A stretch of DNA of 64,000 nucleotides from Topomyia yanbarensis (Eukaryota > Arthropoda > Insecta > Diptera > Culicidae): NCBI RefSeq assembly GCF_030247195.1, contig NC_080670.1, positions 205,704,546-205,768,545 on the forward strand, written 5' to 3'. Positions 52,104-64,000 of this stretch are shown piece by piece. The notes under the pieces are model-generated. The model had not been told where the DNA came from. It saw nothing but the letters and a program-made list of their open reading frames with translations, and made no database searches. Made by a program: the position numbers and the translations under genes. Every line of letters starts with the position of its first letter. Within the stretch, counting starts at the first letter, position 1.

Positions 52104-52499
52104 TATTCGTAATGCAGTCTGAGTAAAAATTATTGTACACTTCGAGAATCTAGTTGTGGAATTTAATCCCTCATGGATTTCAAATGGGAAAAAGATCTTT
52201 ATTTTTCGTAACGGAATGAAGGTCTACACAAATTTTCTCTTCAGGTGTAAATCGCGAAGAACGTCGCAGATTTTACAAAATCGCAGCGTACAAAATCTGC
52301 ATTCTGCGAAAGTTGTCGCGCATACCCGAGAGCTGTTAAAAGTGAAGGTGGACTAGTAACCCTTCAGGAAGTACGATAGAACTTAAGACACTTTAACTCA
52401 CATAAATAAATTATCGAAAACTAAATATAAATTTATTTTCTTCATCAAACACCGACTATACAATTCTTTTTCAATTAATACAAATAGTCAACAAAATCA

Positions 52500-53440
52500 T
52501 CTGGCAGCTCTGCTCACTTCGCTCGAACTCAATCATCTGCGCGCGCCTGCGCAGAGAGCACCATTTATGCACTCACGCACACATCGCCACCGAACCGAAA
52601 AGCTTTTTCTCGTTCATTTCATGAGCGATCGCGTCGCGTTACGGTTTGGATTATTCTTTTGCAATTCAGTCCTCATCCGCCCGGGTTTTTTGTTTAATTT
52701 TTCGTAGGACATTTATCACAGTTTTTGAAACTATCGCGGTATGGTGTTTTTCCGCTAAAAATGCGACCTCGATCGCGATATTTTAAGCTCGTTCGGTGCG
52801 TTCAATTCGTCGTCGCAGATTCGGCGTTCTACCGTAGTGCCGTGAAGGAAGTTCTGATTTCACTTCCAGTGAGTGTTCTGGTGAAAAAAGATCTAGAAAA
52901 ATTAGATCGAGGTTTATTGCCGTAAAAAAGCAGAGTAAAGTGCGTTGTGATCGGGGTTGCCACTATTTTTCAAAGAATATCTGGCAGATCAACTAAATAT
53001 GTCTGGCAAAATCTGTCACTAAACAGCGACCTCAAAGTCATCAAAATTTATCAATCGATTTTTGATAAATTTGGGAAAATATGCCCCAAATTTCCAAAAT
53101 GTGTGTGCGAATACTTCTTTAATTTAAAAATCTGGCAGAATGAGAGGTTTGTCTTTTTGTCTGGAAGCTGCAAAAAACTCTGGCTGTGCCAGATAAATCT
53201 GGCATTAAAATTTAGGTTTAAAGTTGGCGAAACATCGCAGCAAATATATCGCGACGGACATTTTGCACGCGCAACAAGATTAAACGTGATCATGCGTTGT
53301 GGCTGTGTGTTTCTACCGCTCACTCATGGAAGCTGAGTGTTTGCTGCCGAGAAAAAAAAGCATCGTGAGGGTTCATCCAGAGTGTTCGCCCTCATGGGTT
53401 CCATCGCAATAGGTTGTGCTGATGAAGATGGAGAAAATTA
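52500..53440 (-). repeat. Right copy of the inverted duplication flanking the actin locus
   Basis: Reverse-complement counterpart of 39000-39745. It includes about 230 bp extra at 52960-53220, made of repeated 'atctggcag' / 'ccagataaatctggca' words, which looks like a later insertion. Plus-strand frames here (52725-53336) are short and shared with the repeat, so not called genes. Confidence 0.65.
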
Positions 53441-53912
53441 AAAGTGTTTTTTTTGTTGAAGTGGTCAGCTGTCTGTTGTGGAATGTAAAAATCGTAAAAA
53501 GGCTATAAATGGTGCCAATTTGTATAGCTAAGTTTTTTTTTTAAAAGCAGAGTTTGTGGAAGTGTTGGGATGCTTTCTTGTGTAAATGTGTTAATTTGTG
53601 AGAACTCGTCTTCGAAGGAGCTGAATGACAAGGTGCTACTTGAAGTAAGTACATTTTTGCTACAGATTTTGCGAAATTTATTGAATTCAAGTGTTTAGTG
53701 TCTCGATGCTCTTATAATTTTAGAACGTTAAGGATCCACATTCAGTACCTGATGCATTTATCTGATGAACGTGCCGCAAAAGAAAAGGTTTTTTGATCCG
53801 TCAATTTTCGTAGTAGTTATCGGTAAATGTTACGAGCCTTCAGTAATTAAAATACGGTCAATATTTTTTGACGTTTAGAGGAAACCGAATTGATCGTTAG
53901 TATTTGGTTTTT

Positions 53913-54345
53913 TTTTATTCAGAACGAGTAAAGGCGCTTTAACCTAGGCTCATTAGCCAGGGTAAGGTGTAACTACCTTTGTCCCATCCCAAAGGACCAA
54001 AGGAGTGACATTAACCTTCTTAGCAAAGTCACTCCCAACGATTTATCATATCCCCTTAAAACTGAAACGGTCGGTACGGTTGTCCTCGTTTCTTCCTCCT
54101 TCAAGATTCAAAAGGATTCGTTAGTTAGATTATTCATTAAATGAATAATTTAATTGCCGTATAATTTTGAAACATCTTTAAACACAAACTCTGCACAGTA
54201 GGCCTGGCCGTTTTAATATTTGCGACATATTACTCATAATATGCTTAAAATATTAATGTTGACAAGAAAAACACTAATGAATAACTGCAGTGTTTTCCAG
54301 GATGCCTTTCAATACTGGCTGTGTAAGGGTTAGAATAGAATAGAA
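53913..54345 (+). mobile_element. 5'-truncated retroelement with TAGAA tail
   Basis: A 15-bp duplication (tagtatttggttttt) stands at 53898-53912 and 54346-54360. The inserted segment ends with 'agggttagaatagaatagaa', a short-repeat tail used by some LINEs and SINEs. Internal sequence ('cctaggctcattagccaggg', 'aggagtgacattaacctt') has no ORF. Probably a LINE 3'UTR or SINE. Confidence 0.6.
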
Positions 54346-54360
54346 TAGTATTTGGTTTTT

Positions 54361-55375
54361 TATTAGCCCTAACCTTGAAGCTATTAATAGAAGACAATTT
54401 ACATTTCGATTCACATTAGCTGAGATTTTTAACTGTAAATATATAATTTTCTGAGATTGATTATTCCTACAGAACTACTGACAGACACTTGCTTAGTTAT
54501 TGCATCACGCCTCGATAGTGGTGCATCGAGGAGACCAAGAGGGCTTATGGGTCTTTTTTACGTTTTATGTTTTCTTTTTCTTACTCAGCATCGGCCAGAA
54601 CTAGTGGTCTCCGTGGATTGCCTTTTTCTGTGGACCGTGTTTGGAAATATTATTCCACTGTTTAATGGCAGTATTGGTGGACATAGCTCGCAGTGGGGAT
54701 CATTGTGTGTCGATTTATCGGTCGTCTTCGTCATCGTCCACATTCCAATTAAATTGAAGTAAATAGGTTTCTACTTGGTCGTTTTGTAATAATTGAACTT
54801 TTTAGTACTAGTGTATAATTATTATGCACTAGTCGTATGGCTATTTGTGTATGAGTTTATCTGGGTATTTATGACAGCTGGGTCAGGGAATGGATGTAGT
54901 ACTGGTGTATATGATAGAATAATGTATAATCCTTCCATCGTTCAATTTGTGCATTCGATTTGATTCATTCGGGAAGATCGGATTGGATAAATTAAGGTAC
55001 AATTAATTTACCGACGCACGTGAATCATCCATTCCCTATCAGTATAACATAATAAAATTCTATCAGAATGCAGTTGTCGTTAATTGTAAATAAATATCAT
55101 TTGCTGGCATTTAGACGAGTCCTAGTAATTTGATTGCAAGTTACATGTCTTCTTTTCTTCTACTTTTTTAGTCTATTTGTTATACTTCTGTTAGTTTGCT
55201 TTTCCACTACTCATGTATACCAAAAATAATGTCGGTTAATTTTTACATTTCTAATTGATCTCTTTGCATCTTTTTTCTTTATTCCGCATGATGTTTCCTT
55301 CTATTACTATAGCTTAAATTAATACTAACAATTCACTAGCACAATTAATTGAATATTCTCTCACATACACTCACA
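54361..55375. other. No gene recognised
   Basis: AT-rich; the short frame at 54457-54762 has no recognisable domain. Confidence 0.35.
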
Positions 55376-55379
55376 ATCT

Positions 55380-56010
55380 CTCCCATTCCAAACGTACGAA
55401 CGCTCGTGGCCTTCGCTATAACACAAACCTGGTTACGAACGCGAACATGCGATTGCAATCATCCACACATATTTACGCCTGCAATCTCGCTAATATTAAA
55501 ACATCCTTGTAATTAAGCAAATGTTTTAGCACCTACAAATGTACAAGCGTGGTCTGATGCATTAACCCACCGCTCGCGCGATTATGAATCGGCAACGTCC
55601 GAAAATCCCTAGCGGCCTAGACTGCTGCCATCAGTTGGACCAATAAAAAAAATGGTGCTCATATTCACTAGACAACACGTTCCATGGCAAAATTTCAGGG
55701 ATACTAGTTTTATGGGGGAATTCTCTTCTAGTTTCTGAACCATACACTGAAAATTAAGCATCAGAGTCACGGTCCGCGCGATAATTCAAGAACACACGCG
55801 AATATGCGAGTGGCCACAAGGTTATAAAATCGAATTTATAAACGACTTTGCGTTTACATACATACATGCAAGCACACGCGACAAACACGTGAACATACAA
55901 ACGCTTGATTCCTTCGCGATCATCCACGCACACCTACGCTCGCGATCTCGCAAACTTGATAATACCACGGGATAAAGTGACCTTTTTAGCACTTATAAAT
56001 TGACATCACA
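55380..56010 (+). repeat. CpG-rich repeat, about 1.5 units
   Basis: The reverse complement matches the 20.2-21.6 kb units. Shared landmarks are 'cacggtccgcgcgataattc' (55771), 'aagaacacacgcgaatatgc' (55789), 'ccttcgcgatcatccacgca' (55911) and 'cactagacaacacgttccatgg' trimmed at 55669. A second partial unit occupies 55390-55570. Confidence 0.75.
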
Positions 56011-56519
56011 CAATTACAAAATCAATGACAGTTTCAAGCTATCTTCGGATCTGTGGTTGGCAAAGCTGTATTAATACGCCAAATGAGGCTAAACTATGTC
56101 GTTACAGAACTCCTTTCCCTTTTACCTCCCCGCGGTTCCAACAGGGGTACGAGCTACCTTATGCCGTTTTTGCTTGGACCTGGGGCTGGGTCGGATTCTG
56201 GCCGCAACCGCACTCAGTTTCGCTTCGGGCGGGAGCTACATTAGTGAAGATCTGTGGATCGTATGCTGACAGGGAAGGGGACAAACGACGGCGTGCGTGG
56301 AACTGTTAATGTATCCGTCATACGAGCTAAAACTTTCGGTAAAGTTAGTGCTTATTTTGGGCCGCTCAAAATTATTTCATATTCTCTTCACAAATAAAAT
56401 CGAGTTTTCTGTTGTGGCTTCGGTTTGTTTACTACCCTCGGTTAATTTTCGGTCAAGCACGTGCAACGACGGGCAGTCTACCTAAGCTAAGCTAATTTTC
56501 TCAGATTGATTGTAGCTAT

Positions 56520-57225
56520 CTTCAGTTCCCTGTGCACAGGGCTCTGGGTGTTTCAAGAGGTGAACATGGCGCGTTTATATGAGTGAAGGTACGAAAAATG
56601 GCTAACAGTATGTGTTCAGTGCTTAACACGCTGAATGGTACTAACCTGGACCGCTGGCTACGTCTCCCGATCCTCGATAATAAGCCAGCGGTTCCGCTTG
56701 GGTGTGATGGTTCTTTATTGGGTAGTCTTTCTTTAGTCATATTTTCTCAATATTGCTGATTTATCCTCTAAGTGGGTGACCTCTCCAGCATTCCCCTCAG
56801 CATGTAGCAGAGGGTCCATGATTAGATCGTTGTGAATAGATTGGAATCTTTCAGGAAGCATATCAGCCGTTCTTTACTGATCGAATCATTGCCCAGAACG
56901 TCTCTGATTCAGTGTGCTAAGTCGTAATTCTCTTTTAATTGTTCCAAGTCCTTGCTGTTTTTCAGTATGTGCTGCTGGAATGGTCCAGTATCCAATATAT
57001 CGTTGATAGAGGGTCACAGATTTCCCCAATTTTCTGGACGATTGCGTTATTTGATTCACCGGCTTCTAACGCAGCCATAACCGAGAGTTATTACTGTTGG
57101 GATGTTATCTTGCTTTTTATTAATTGCGACGATAAGCTGAGCACATGGAAGGGAGGCGAAGGGAACGCCAATACCCACTCTTTTTTCCACTTTAAAATCG
57201 TCTTTGGATTTTGCGGTGACTGACA
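56520..57225 (-). other. Possible decayed coding sequence, unrecognised
   Basis: The minus strand contains adjacent coding-looking pieces separated by a frameshift: ALEAGESNNAIVQKIGEI near 57080-57030, then DILDTGPFQQHILKNSKDL near 57000-56940, continuing with one stop to about 56830. I do not recognise the family; a transposon origin is likely. The part 56010-56520 shows nothing. Confidence 0.25.
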
Positions 57226-58230
57226 TATTTTTGGCTCATCAGTGTAATGTGACCAGGGATTGTATTTTTAACCGATTTGCGACTAAAAACATTTTTTTGC
57301 CGAGTGGAATGATGCATGGGAGAAAAATGAGAGTGTAAACGAGCTGATTTTGAATTACATATATTAATAGAAAGAAAAGGAATGCTACATTTATATTGCA
57401 GTGTATTTCCTACGAAATGTTGTTGAATAAGCTCCTCATAATTAATCTGCCCTACTGACACAAGCTCCTATTCCTGAAACATCTATGAAAGTAGTATGGG
57501 TTCCCTACACTTTCGCTAGTAGATGTTGAACTAACAATCCTTCCCTTCCTCGGCGATTGTAAGGACGTGGCCAGGTGTACACTGTGATGCTTGTTTCACT
57601 ATGAAGAAGAGGCGTTAATCCCAATTTATTTTTGCGATGCGGTATGGTTGATAGCTTGTTAAATATTAGCTGATCATTGCGCAGCCACCCACGGTTTGTG
57701 CAATCGTATATGCTATTCTATGCTATTAGTATATTTATAGAAATCGATTGAAAGCTGTAAAAATTTTATAAAAATGTCAATTTTGTCATTTGTGGAAATA
57801 CCTTGGCTGAAAATCGTTAAGTAAATCTATGACATTGCAGAAAAATCAGTGAACCTCGCAACCCTGCTGCCGAATTCAGTCGCTTAGCTGTCCGCCCATG
57901 TTTGCATGGCACTCTGCCACTCACACAGTCACCCACCCATTTGTTTTTTCCTCTCGTTTCTCGAAAAGCTCTGAAGTCTGGCCTTATATACAGAGCGACA
58001 CTTCCACGCACACACAACCCCAAGCAAAAGCGCGCTTAGGTTCTTACACTGGTGAATGAACCCTCCGTACTGTTATAATATAACTGTACGAAAGTGCATA
58101 CCCCTGTGCTCGCTTCAGTGATGCGAATTTTCATGCCAAAGTCTTCAAAGCCCGTCATCTGCGCTGTAGTGACCTGTTTATGTCAATTGTGGGCATGATT
58201 AGCATTTTGAAGCATACATGAACTGTACTG
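57226..58230. other. No gene recognised
   Basis: A TATA-like element (ccttatatac, about 57981-57990) followed by 'agagcgacac' resembles an insect core promoter, but no downstream gene is visible. Confidence 0.3.
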
Positions 58231-58236
58231 GTACTA

Positions 58237-58700
58237 GGGGCAGATCTCTTGTGATGCATTTTAAAAAAATCGACGAAATTGAATGCATTTCTTTCCATCA
58301 AAATAGACATTCAGAGCGTATTTTGAGTTGTGTGTAAGACGTTGAGCGAAGTGGATCAACGTAAAGAGCTTGTTGAACAGACATTTCTGCGAGAGAGTGC
58401 CAAGTTGAGGCAAAAATGGAAATGAAATGCATTTTTTCAAATTTGATATTATTGATGGCATTTAAAACTGGACACCATAAAACTGCGATTTTTCTTATAA
58501 AAGTGCGCTTTTACATTAAATCGTTTTCATGTATGATGCGTACTTATTCCTCGTTTGATAATACATAAGTGCGTAATAGACACCAAGACAATTCAATGTA
58601 AAAGCGCAGTTTTATTTGTGTTTCCGCACTTTTAGTCGCACTTATTATGTGCGCAATGCGCTATACAAACTTGTAATACATTCCTTGAGTGATCTGTCCC
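58237..58700. mobile_element. Second MITE copy, TIR GGGGCAGATC
   Basis: Ends ggggcagatctcttgtg and gagtgatctgtccc, flanked by TA at 58235-58236 and 58701-58702. The left half matches the right half of the 25.4-26.3 kb copy in reverse complement. The right half carries another small inverted repeat (aaagtgcgcttttacatt near 58500 with its complement near 58597) not found in the other copy. Confidence 0.75.
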
Positions 58701-58702
58701 TA

Positions 58703-61025
58703 GATGAAGTATGTTTAATGTAGTTTTGCTTGATCAACCTAGTTAGTACCCCAGTAGGGAGATATACACGAGGTCAATGAAATGGTAAATGAATGGAAAA
58801 TGATTGAGCGGCTGGGCTATTTGAATGAATGATGAAACTAACAACAATGGTTTGAACATAGTAGGGCATGATTTGAGATTTGTTCATTCTACAATTTCAG
58901 TTAAAGTTAGCATCTCTAGCTCGGTTCATTAGTGCCGTTTACAAATAATCCAGGTGACCATTATTTTTCTTAGACATACTAATAATGAAATGTTAATTAT
59001 ATTTTTTTAAACAGCTGACCATCGTAGGTTCCAGTAGGGTTCTGATGTACCAAGTATTTCCAATCAGTTATCGCGTCTTATGCCGATTTGTCCATCTAAT
59101 ATCCTCCATTATATATTTCGGGGGTTGTTCAAGCGGCATTTGAATGAATGGAAGAGCAAACTAAATGGTTATTTCAAAACCATAGTTTTTGGCATTTTGA
59201 AGCGCTAGTTATTAACGCTTGCAAATCAATAGCTCTGGGCATTTTGAAATAGACAAATAGGCAGACAAATACAAATAATTTAAAATGGTAATATGGATAT
59301 TTTCAAGGCGCAAAATATGAGCACTGTAATCTATAGCAACGCACATTATCTGGATTGTTTCGAAAAAATCTGAAAAGGGACAACTTTATCACTTCTTGAA
59401 TTTATTTTGTTTTGTCGTAGTAGGCCAAATAAATACGCACGAAAGATAACTTTTAGCCAGGAGGATATCACTCCTGTCATCCGCTATGGAGATATACGGA
59501 CTTTGACAGTAGTCAACATATGATGGGCCTAGCTGCATCTAGGCCCACGTCGCCCGTGCAATAGCATTGGGTTGTTTTGATTTTAACAAAGGCAGATGTT
59601 GGCTAGGACAAAATGGCTACCTAGCAGGGGGCTGCTTTTAGCTCTAAATCATTCCCGTGATGCCAGAACAATTAGCAAAAAATGCAAATAATGCTACAGA
59701 ACCGTCCCGTTTGTCATAATATACCACGGGAAGCGAACAAACTGTACTCACTTAGCCATGCAGGATCTCACGAATTAAGAACCGTATAAAAACATTTTGA
59801 TACATTCACATTTCACGGTTGCCATTTGACAGACTCTGACTGGCATCATCTATCCGCGTGTGCTTCCTCGAGTGTCCAACAGGCGGCTTATGTTTACATA
59901 AATAAACACATACTTTACACAAAAAACATCATAATTTGCAGCGGTGCATCAGTAACATGCGGCGCGGTCGTTGAATATGTGTTTTACGAAGGGTGGCAGA
60001 AATTTTTATCATGGGTATGATTCATAATCGCATTGCGATGATGATGACGACGACCATACCGATCGCGACCCAACTGAGTTCATGAATAATGAGGAGATGA
60101 GTGTTTTGAGTCATGTGTGTAAACAATAACAACGAAAAAATGGCATGCTTTGTTACCATATCGGGTGAAGAATTGACAGTCGTTATCTCTGTTATGTAGA
60201 TTATATTTTCACGAATGTGTCGAGAACTGTGAGTTCTCGCGCTTTTAGAGTTCTGAAACGATGCATATAAAATTAATAATATTATACCGCAATCATTACC
60301 ATATCTCCGGGTGTATCCTTGAACATTTCATTCACTTTCGTTTCCTGCCCGGAACGCACGATGCTTCCGACGATCGTGCACCCGCACCAACTCATACTCG
60401 TCTTAATAAACGACTTCCGGTGATTCTTCCAATAATCATATTTTCTTCGCACTTATGTACTATGATGGACGGGACGGGTGAGCAGGCAAACGGCCGAAGT
60501 GATTACACACACCCTTATGGAATAACAATAAAAATAAAGCAATAATGTGTGTTCGTACGTACGTACGTATACGACTCCCAAGGAGAATTTTCATCAAGTC
60601 ATCGAAGCAGGCATGGCTTCCGGTTCGTTCGGGTCTGCTTGAACGGCGACGAACTCGTTGCGTCTGTTTTTTTTGTTTGTTTTCGTTCTCCATTGTGTGT
60701 CCACCACCCCGGTGGCACGGTGATAGTTTCCTGAAACCTCCGTTTGTTGTTGTGGTGGCGTTGCTGTCAACAAATTATTAAGCTACATTCATACTGTTCA
60801 TACGTATGGCGTACATGCATGCTGAGATACAAATATTTATTAAAGGTTTACAATGTTATTCGAATAAATTGAATTTGTATCGAAACAAAGACTGAGCTAA
60901 AATTTTGGTGAAATAAGAAACGAGTGGAAATATGGATTGGAGAAGCAGTATGTGATAAACCTACACTAGAGTTGCGGTGTGATAGGAATCTTCAGGGGTA
61001 TAGAGTCCAATCTGTAACTGTAATA
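58703..61025. other. No gene recognised
   Basis: Mostly AT-rich. A short (TACG)4 microsatellite is at 60554-60570. Frames at 59826-60781 are short, overlapping and without a domain. Confidence 0.35.
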
Positions 61026-61121
61026 GGGCCAATTTCTTCACCCTCGCTTAACTTTTAAACCAGGTTCACCAGTACGTTTAAACTTTGCATAACTGCTAAG
61101 CGAGAGTGAAGAAACTGGCCC
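61026..61121. mobile_element. 96-bp MITE
   Basis: The left end gggccaatttcttcaccctc and right end gagagtgaagaaactggccc are inverted repeats. Internal 'taaaccaggtt' words are shared with the partial copy at 24019-24110. Confidence 0.7.
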
Positions 61122-61325
61122 TTAGTGTGTTTAACGATTTGTTTTGATCCATCTACTATAATTTTCTAATAGGTGTAGGAAAACAACTGACCCTAATCAG
61201 CCTAATTATTTTTGTAATTGAACCTGAAGGAGTATTTTATGTCTCCGGTTTTAGTTTTACAGGGGCACAGAGCTTTTTAACAACATTATAAATAGAATTT
61301 AGGATTTAATTCCAATGTTTCAATT

Positions 61326-63256
61326 CAGTGACGTAGCCAGAAATTTGGTTTGGAGGGGGTTTTGATGAAAATCGTAAATTTTTTGAAAAAATGCTAAAAT
61401 TTAATATGAGTTTGATAAATTATTGAAAACTCAAAAACATAAGTAGTCTAACAGATGTCATTCCAGTCTACAAACAAGAAGGATCAACATGGAACAGTTT
61501 TCAAACCTCTATAGATTATTTTCTTGTATAATATGTCAATGAAGTCAAAAATTGCGATCTTTTAAAGTGGGATAAATGATCTAAAAAATTTTCAACGTTC
61601 AAGATCACCTAATATAATAATCCTTGACTTTGAAGGTTTGACAACTTCGGGAAGTTATCAACATAAAACAGCGCCTGCATTGATATAGAAATTTTAGTGA
61701 TTAACTCTCATAGAGGTAATTATGGTGAATTAATTTTTCAAAAATATTAAGAGACATGGTGCCTTCAGCAAAGTTTTTGATAATGTCATTTCAAACAATT
61801 TTGTTGAAAATATGAAGGCTACATGAATTCAACATATAGGGATTTAAATGGACTGGGCCTGCCATATTTCTTCTTAGTGAAGAAAAATTTAGGTGAAAAC
61901 TATTTTTTTCTGCGCTACGGATAAAATTGTTTGAAACAATCATTGCGAGTTGAGAATACAAAACCTATAACTAAATTATGGATGGATGGAACTGTAACTT
62001 GCGTTTTGACTTCATCTCATCAGAATCCGACACTAACTTGGTGGGCGGACTAAGCTAGCGCCGAATTGATGCTAGCCCCTGAAAATGGAATCACTCTTTG
62101 TGTTTTTGAGTCCTTTTAATATCTGGGAATTATTTGTTTTAAATCCAGTTCCCTTATTTTTTTGTAAGCTTCAAAGGCACCTTGAACGCAATGTGAATTT
62201 ATTATTTAATTACCGCAGAAGAGATTTATCAAATACAGTAATTTCAGAATAGCTTGTTGTAAAGGTTTTCTACTACTATATTTCGATACTCTGAATATGT
62301 GGGATATTTATGTCTTTGACAAAGTTGTTTGAAATAGCACTTTCAAAAGCTTTGCTGGAGACATTAAGTCTCGACCCAAATTTGGTTGAAGAGTAATTCT
62401 TGTCTATAATTACTTCTAGGAGGATTAACCGTCAAAATTATTCTATCAGCAGATGAACAGTTTTACGTTTTGAAATTCTTCAATGTTACTTAACATCGAA
62501 ATTTGGCAGTTTCGAATGAATGTGATCGTGACCGTTAAAAATTTATCGAGCATTAATATTATTTTTCTTTATTAGTCAACCTCACAACTTGCAGTACTAG
62601 TACGTAGCACACAAAATTTTAGTACGCCATTCATTGCATCCTGCTAAGAGGCTATTCATATAGTTGATAATACAACAAAAATCCAATACTCATAAAACCG
62701 ATCCTGACCTGCTAGAGACAAAATTACATCAGCTTTCAACTAGTTTCTGAAATGTTATTCTTGTTGTTAACCATATTGAATTGTTGTCTAAACTCTACAC
62801 AATCTAAAAAAATACATTTTCAGCAAATGTTGAAATGTATGTAAGTTTTCGGTAAACAAGCTTATCAACCTATTCAAATTTAGACAAACAACAAGCAATC
62901 AACCTATTCAAATTTAGATTCCCATTCGAAAAATTGTCTCTAATCCATATTTTGAAGCATCTTTCCAAAAATGAGCTCATAATAATTCAGACAGTTATTT
63001 TATTTTACATTGAAGTAATTTGACAACTATGGGATTTTGGCTAAGAGATCAGTTACAAGATCCCTTTCCCATAATTTTCCAAAAGTTCTCATGACGCTTT
63101 AAACACAGTTCTCAATGTAGTGATCAGAGAATATTTTTCCAAAAATATTTTGTGGAATATTAAATTAAATTCGTCAGCATCAATTTTTTTTTCAATCCAA
63201 TTAATTTTGGTTGGGGGGGGGGTTAACCCTCGAATTCCCCCCTGGCTACGCCACTG
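61326..63256. mobile_element. Non-autonomous DNA transposon, TIR CAGTGRCGTAGCCAG
   Basis: Starts cagtgacgtagccag and ends ctggctacgccactg (inverted with one mismatch). An exact 7-bp duplication ttcaatt stands at 61319-61325 and 63257-63263. The termini continue into G-rich tracts (ggagggggtt, and a nine-G run near 63213). 1.93 kb with no ORF of transposase size. The superfamily is uncertain; hAT-like elements would give 8 bp. Confidence 0.75.
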
Positions 63257-63263
63257 TTCAATT

Positions 63264-64000
63264 GACTCATTAGACAAAAATTAACCTATTTGGTTGAATA
63301 TCAGTTGTAAAAAAGTATAAAGACATGTTATCAGACAATGGTTTGTTGCTAGCAGATTACAAACAAGTTTGTTGCTGTTAATCGAACCGTAGAAAGTGAC
63401 GTTGTTGACTAAAAGAATTATTGTCAATTTAATAACACCAACTCTAAACGATATTTAGTAGGTGGAGCCTATTATGTTTGATAATTGTTAGTTGAAAGTA
63501 ACTCGTTACTAAACTGGATAGCAGTTGCCAGTATTTGTTAGCTATAAGTATCTAATAAAGAACAAAATACTTTCAAACTTGTGAGAAACTTGCCGACACT
63601 TTAACAAAACAAATTTGCAACGAGAAGGCGTCATCGATGCATCTGTATTCGTTGTTTTTCTTCTGCCAACGAATCAGCCACATCGATAGGGCTGCCATGA
63701 TGCTTTTATAAATGTTTGCACCATATTCGAATTGCATATTGGTAGGCGCAATTCAAAACTGTGTCATTTGCCTGGAGTGATCTATCTCATTATTATATTT
63801 TCATCCATTTCGGATTTCATTTGAGGGCGCGTTGAAAATATAAACATAAAATTGAAAAATTCACAGTAAATATAGACCCGCCGGTGGAATTATAAGTATA
63901 GAAGAGCAAAATATTCGCTTCCAAACGTTCCATTTTACTTTTACAAAATAAAATCTTATTATTCCAACATCGAAAATTTTCCAAATATAATTGAACTCAA
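63264..64000. other. No gene recognised
   Basis: AT-rich end of the window with no supported feature. Confidence 0.4.

Noticed and set aside
57817..58023. Promoter plus small minus-strand gene
   Set aside because: A TATA-like sequence is present on the plus strand, but the minus-strand frame has no domain and no matching promoter, so no gene is called.

Overview
The window is nuclear DNA from an insect, most likely a mosquito (Culicidae, probably culicine). Reasons: spliced insect genes with short introns (54-59 bp in several), a ZAD-type C2H2 zinc-finger gene (an arthropod expansion), divergent ionotropic receptors in tandem, tRNA-derived SINEs resembling Aedes families, and a very high load of decayed Jockey/Loa/R1/RTE-type LINEs and TA-target MITEs. 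Species is inferred from family resemblance, not from a database search.

Host genes, left to right: two tandem minus-strand ionotropic-receptor paralogues (4.3-9.0 kb), each with one 59-bp intron at the same place; a small two-exon plus-strand gene of unknown function (15.47-15.99 kb) convergent with the minus-strand gene for the catalytic subunit of mitochondrial DNA polymerase gamma (16.06-19.79 kb, three exons); a ZAD/C2H2 zinc-finger gene on plus (29.19-30.95 kb) convergent with the NKAP homologue on minus (31.11-32.59 kb); and an intact cytoplasmic actin gene on minus (42.00-43.13 kb). Actin has a 5'UTR intron acceptor 8 bp upstream of its ATG, and two perfect CArG boxes lie upstream at 44.78 and 48.34 kb. 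The second has a TATA element placed correctly for minus-strand transcription.

Mobile DNA fills most of the rest. LINE remnants: an EN+RT element at 0.2-1.5 kb; a minus-strand pile-up at 10-14.5 kb with RNase H tail, RT, endonuclease and a second RT; a CCHC gag at 22.9-24 kb; an R1-clade element at 36-38.1 kb; and an RTE-clade element at 49.6-51.85 kb. DNA-transposon remnants: Tc1-like and mariner-like transposases at 2.0-3.2 kb, several MITE families (two of them in more than one copy), and a 1.93-kb terminal-inverted-repeat element at 61.3-63.3 kb with a 7-bp target duplication. Two SINEs have exact target-site duplications (11 and 22 bp).

The least explained structures are: (i) a roughly 2-kb insert at 20.09-22.14 kb flanked by an exact 23-bp duplication and made of CpG-rich tandem units of about 400-434 bp, with relatives in opposite orientation at 3.4-3.9 and 55.4-56.0 kb; (ii) a diverged 0.75-0.95-kb duplication in inverted orientation on both sides of the actin locus (39.0-39.75 and 52.5-53.44 kb); (iii) a 2.8-kb long inverted repeat at 33.07-35.9 kb whose centre holds a SINE; and (iv) a fold-back element with a 13-bp target duplication nested inside a MITE. 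I found no CRISPR array, rRNA gene, functional tRNA gene or prokaryote-type system.
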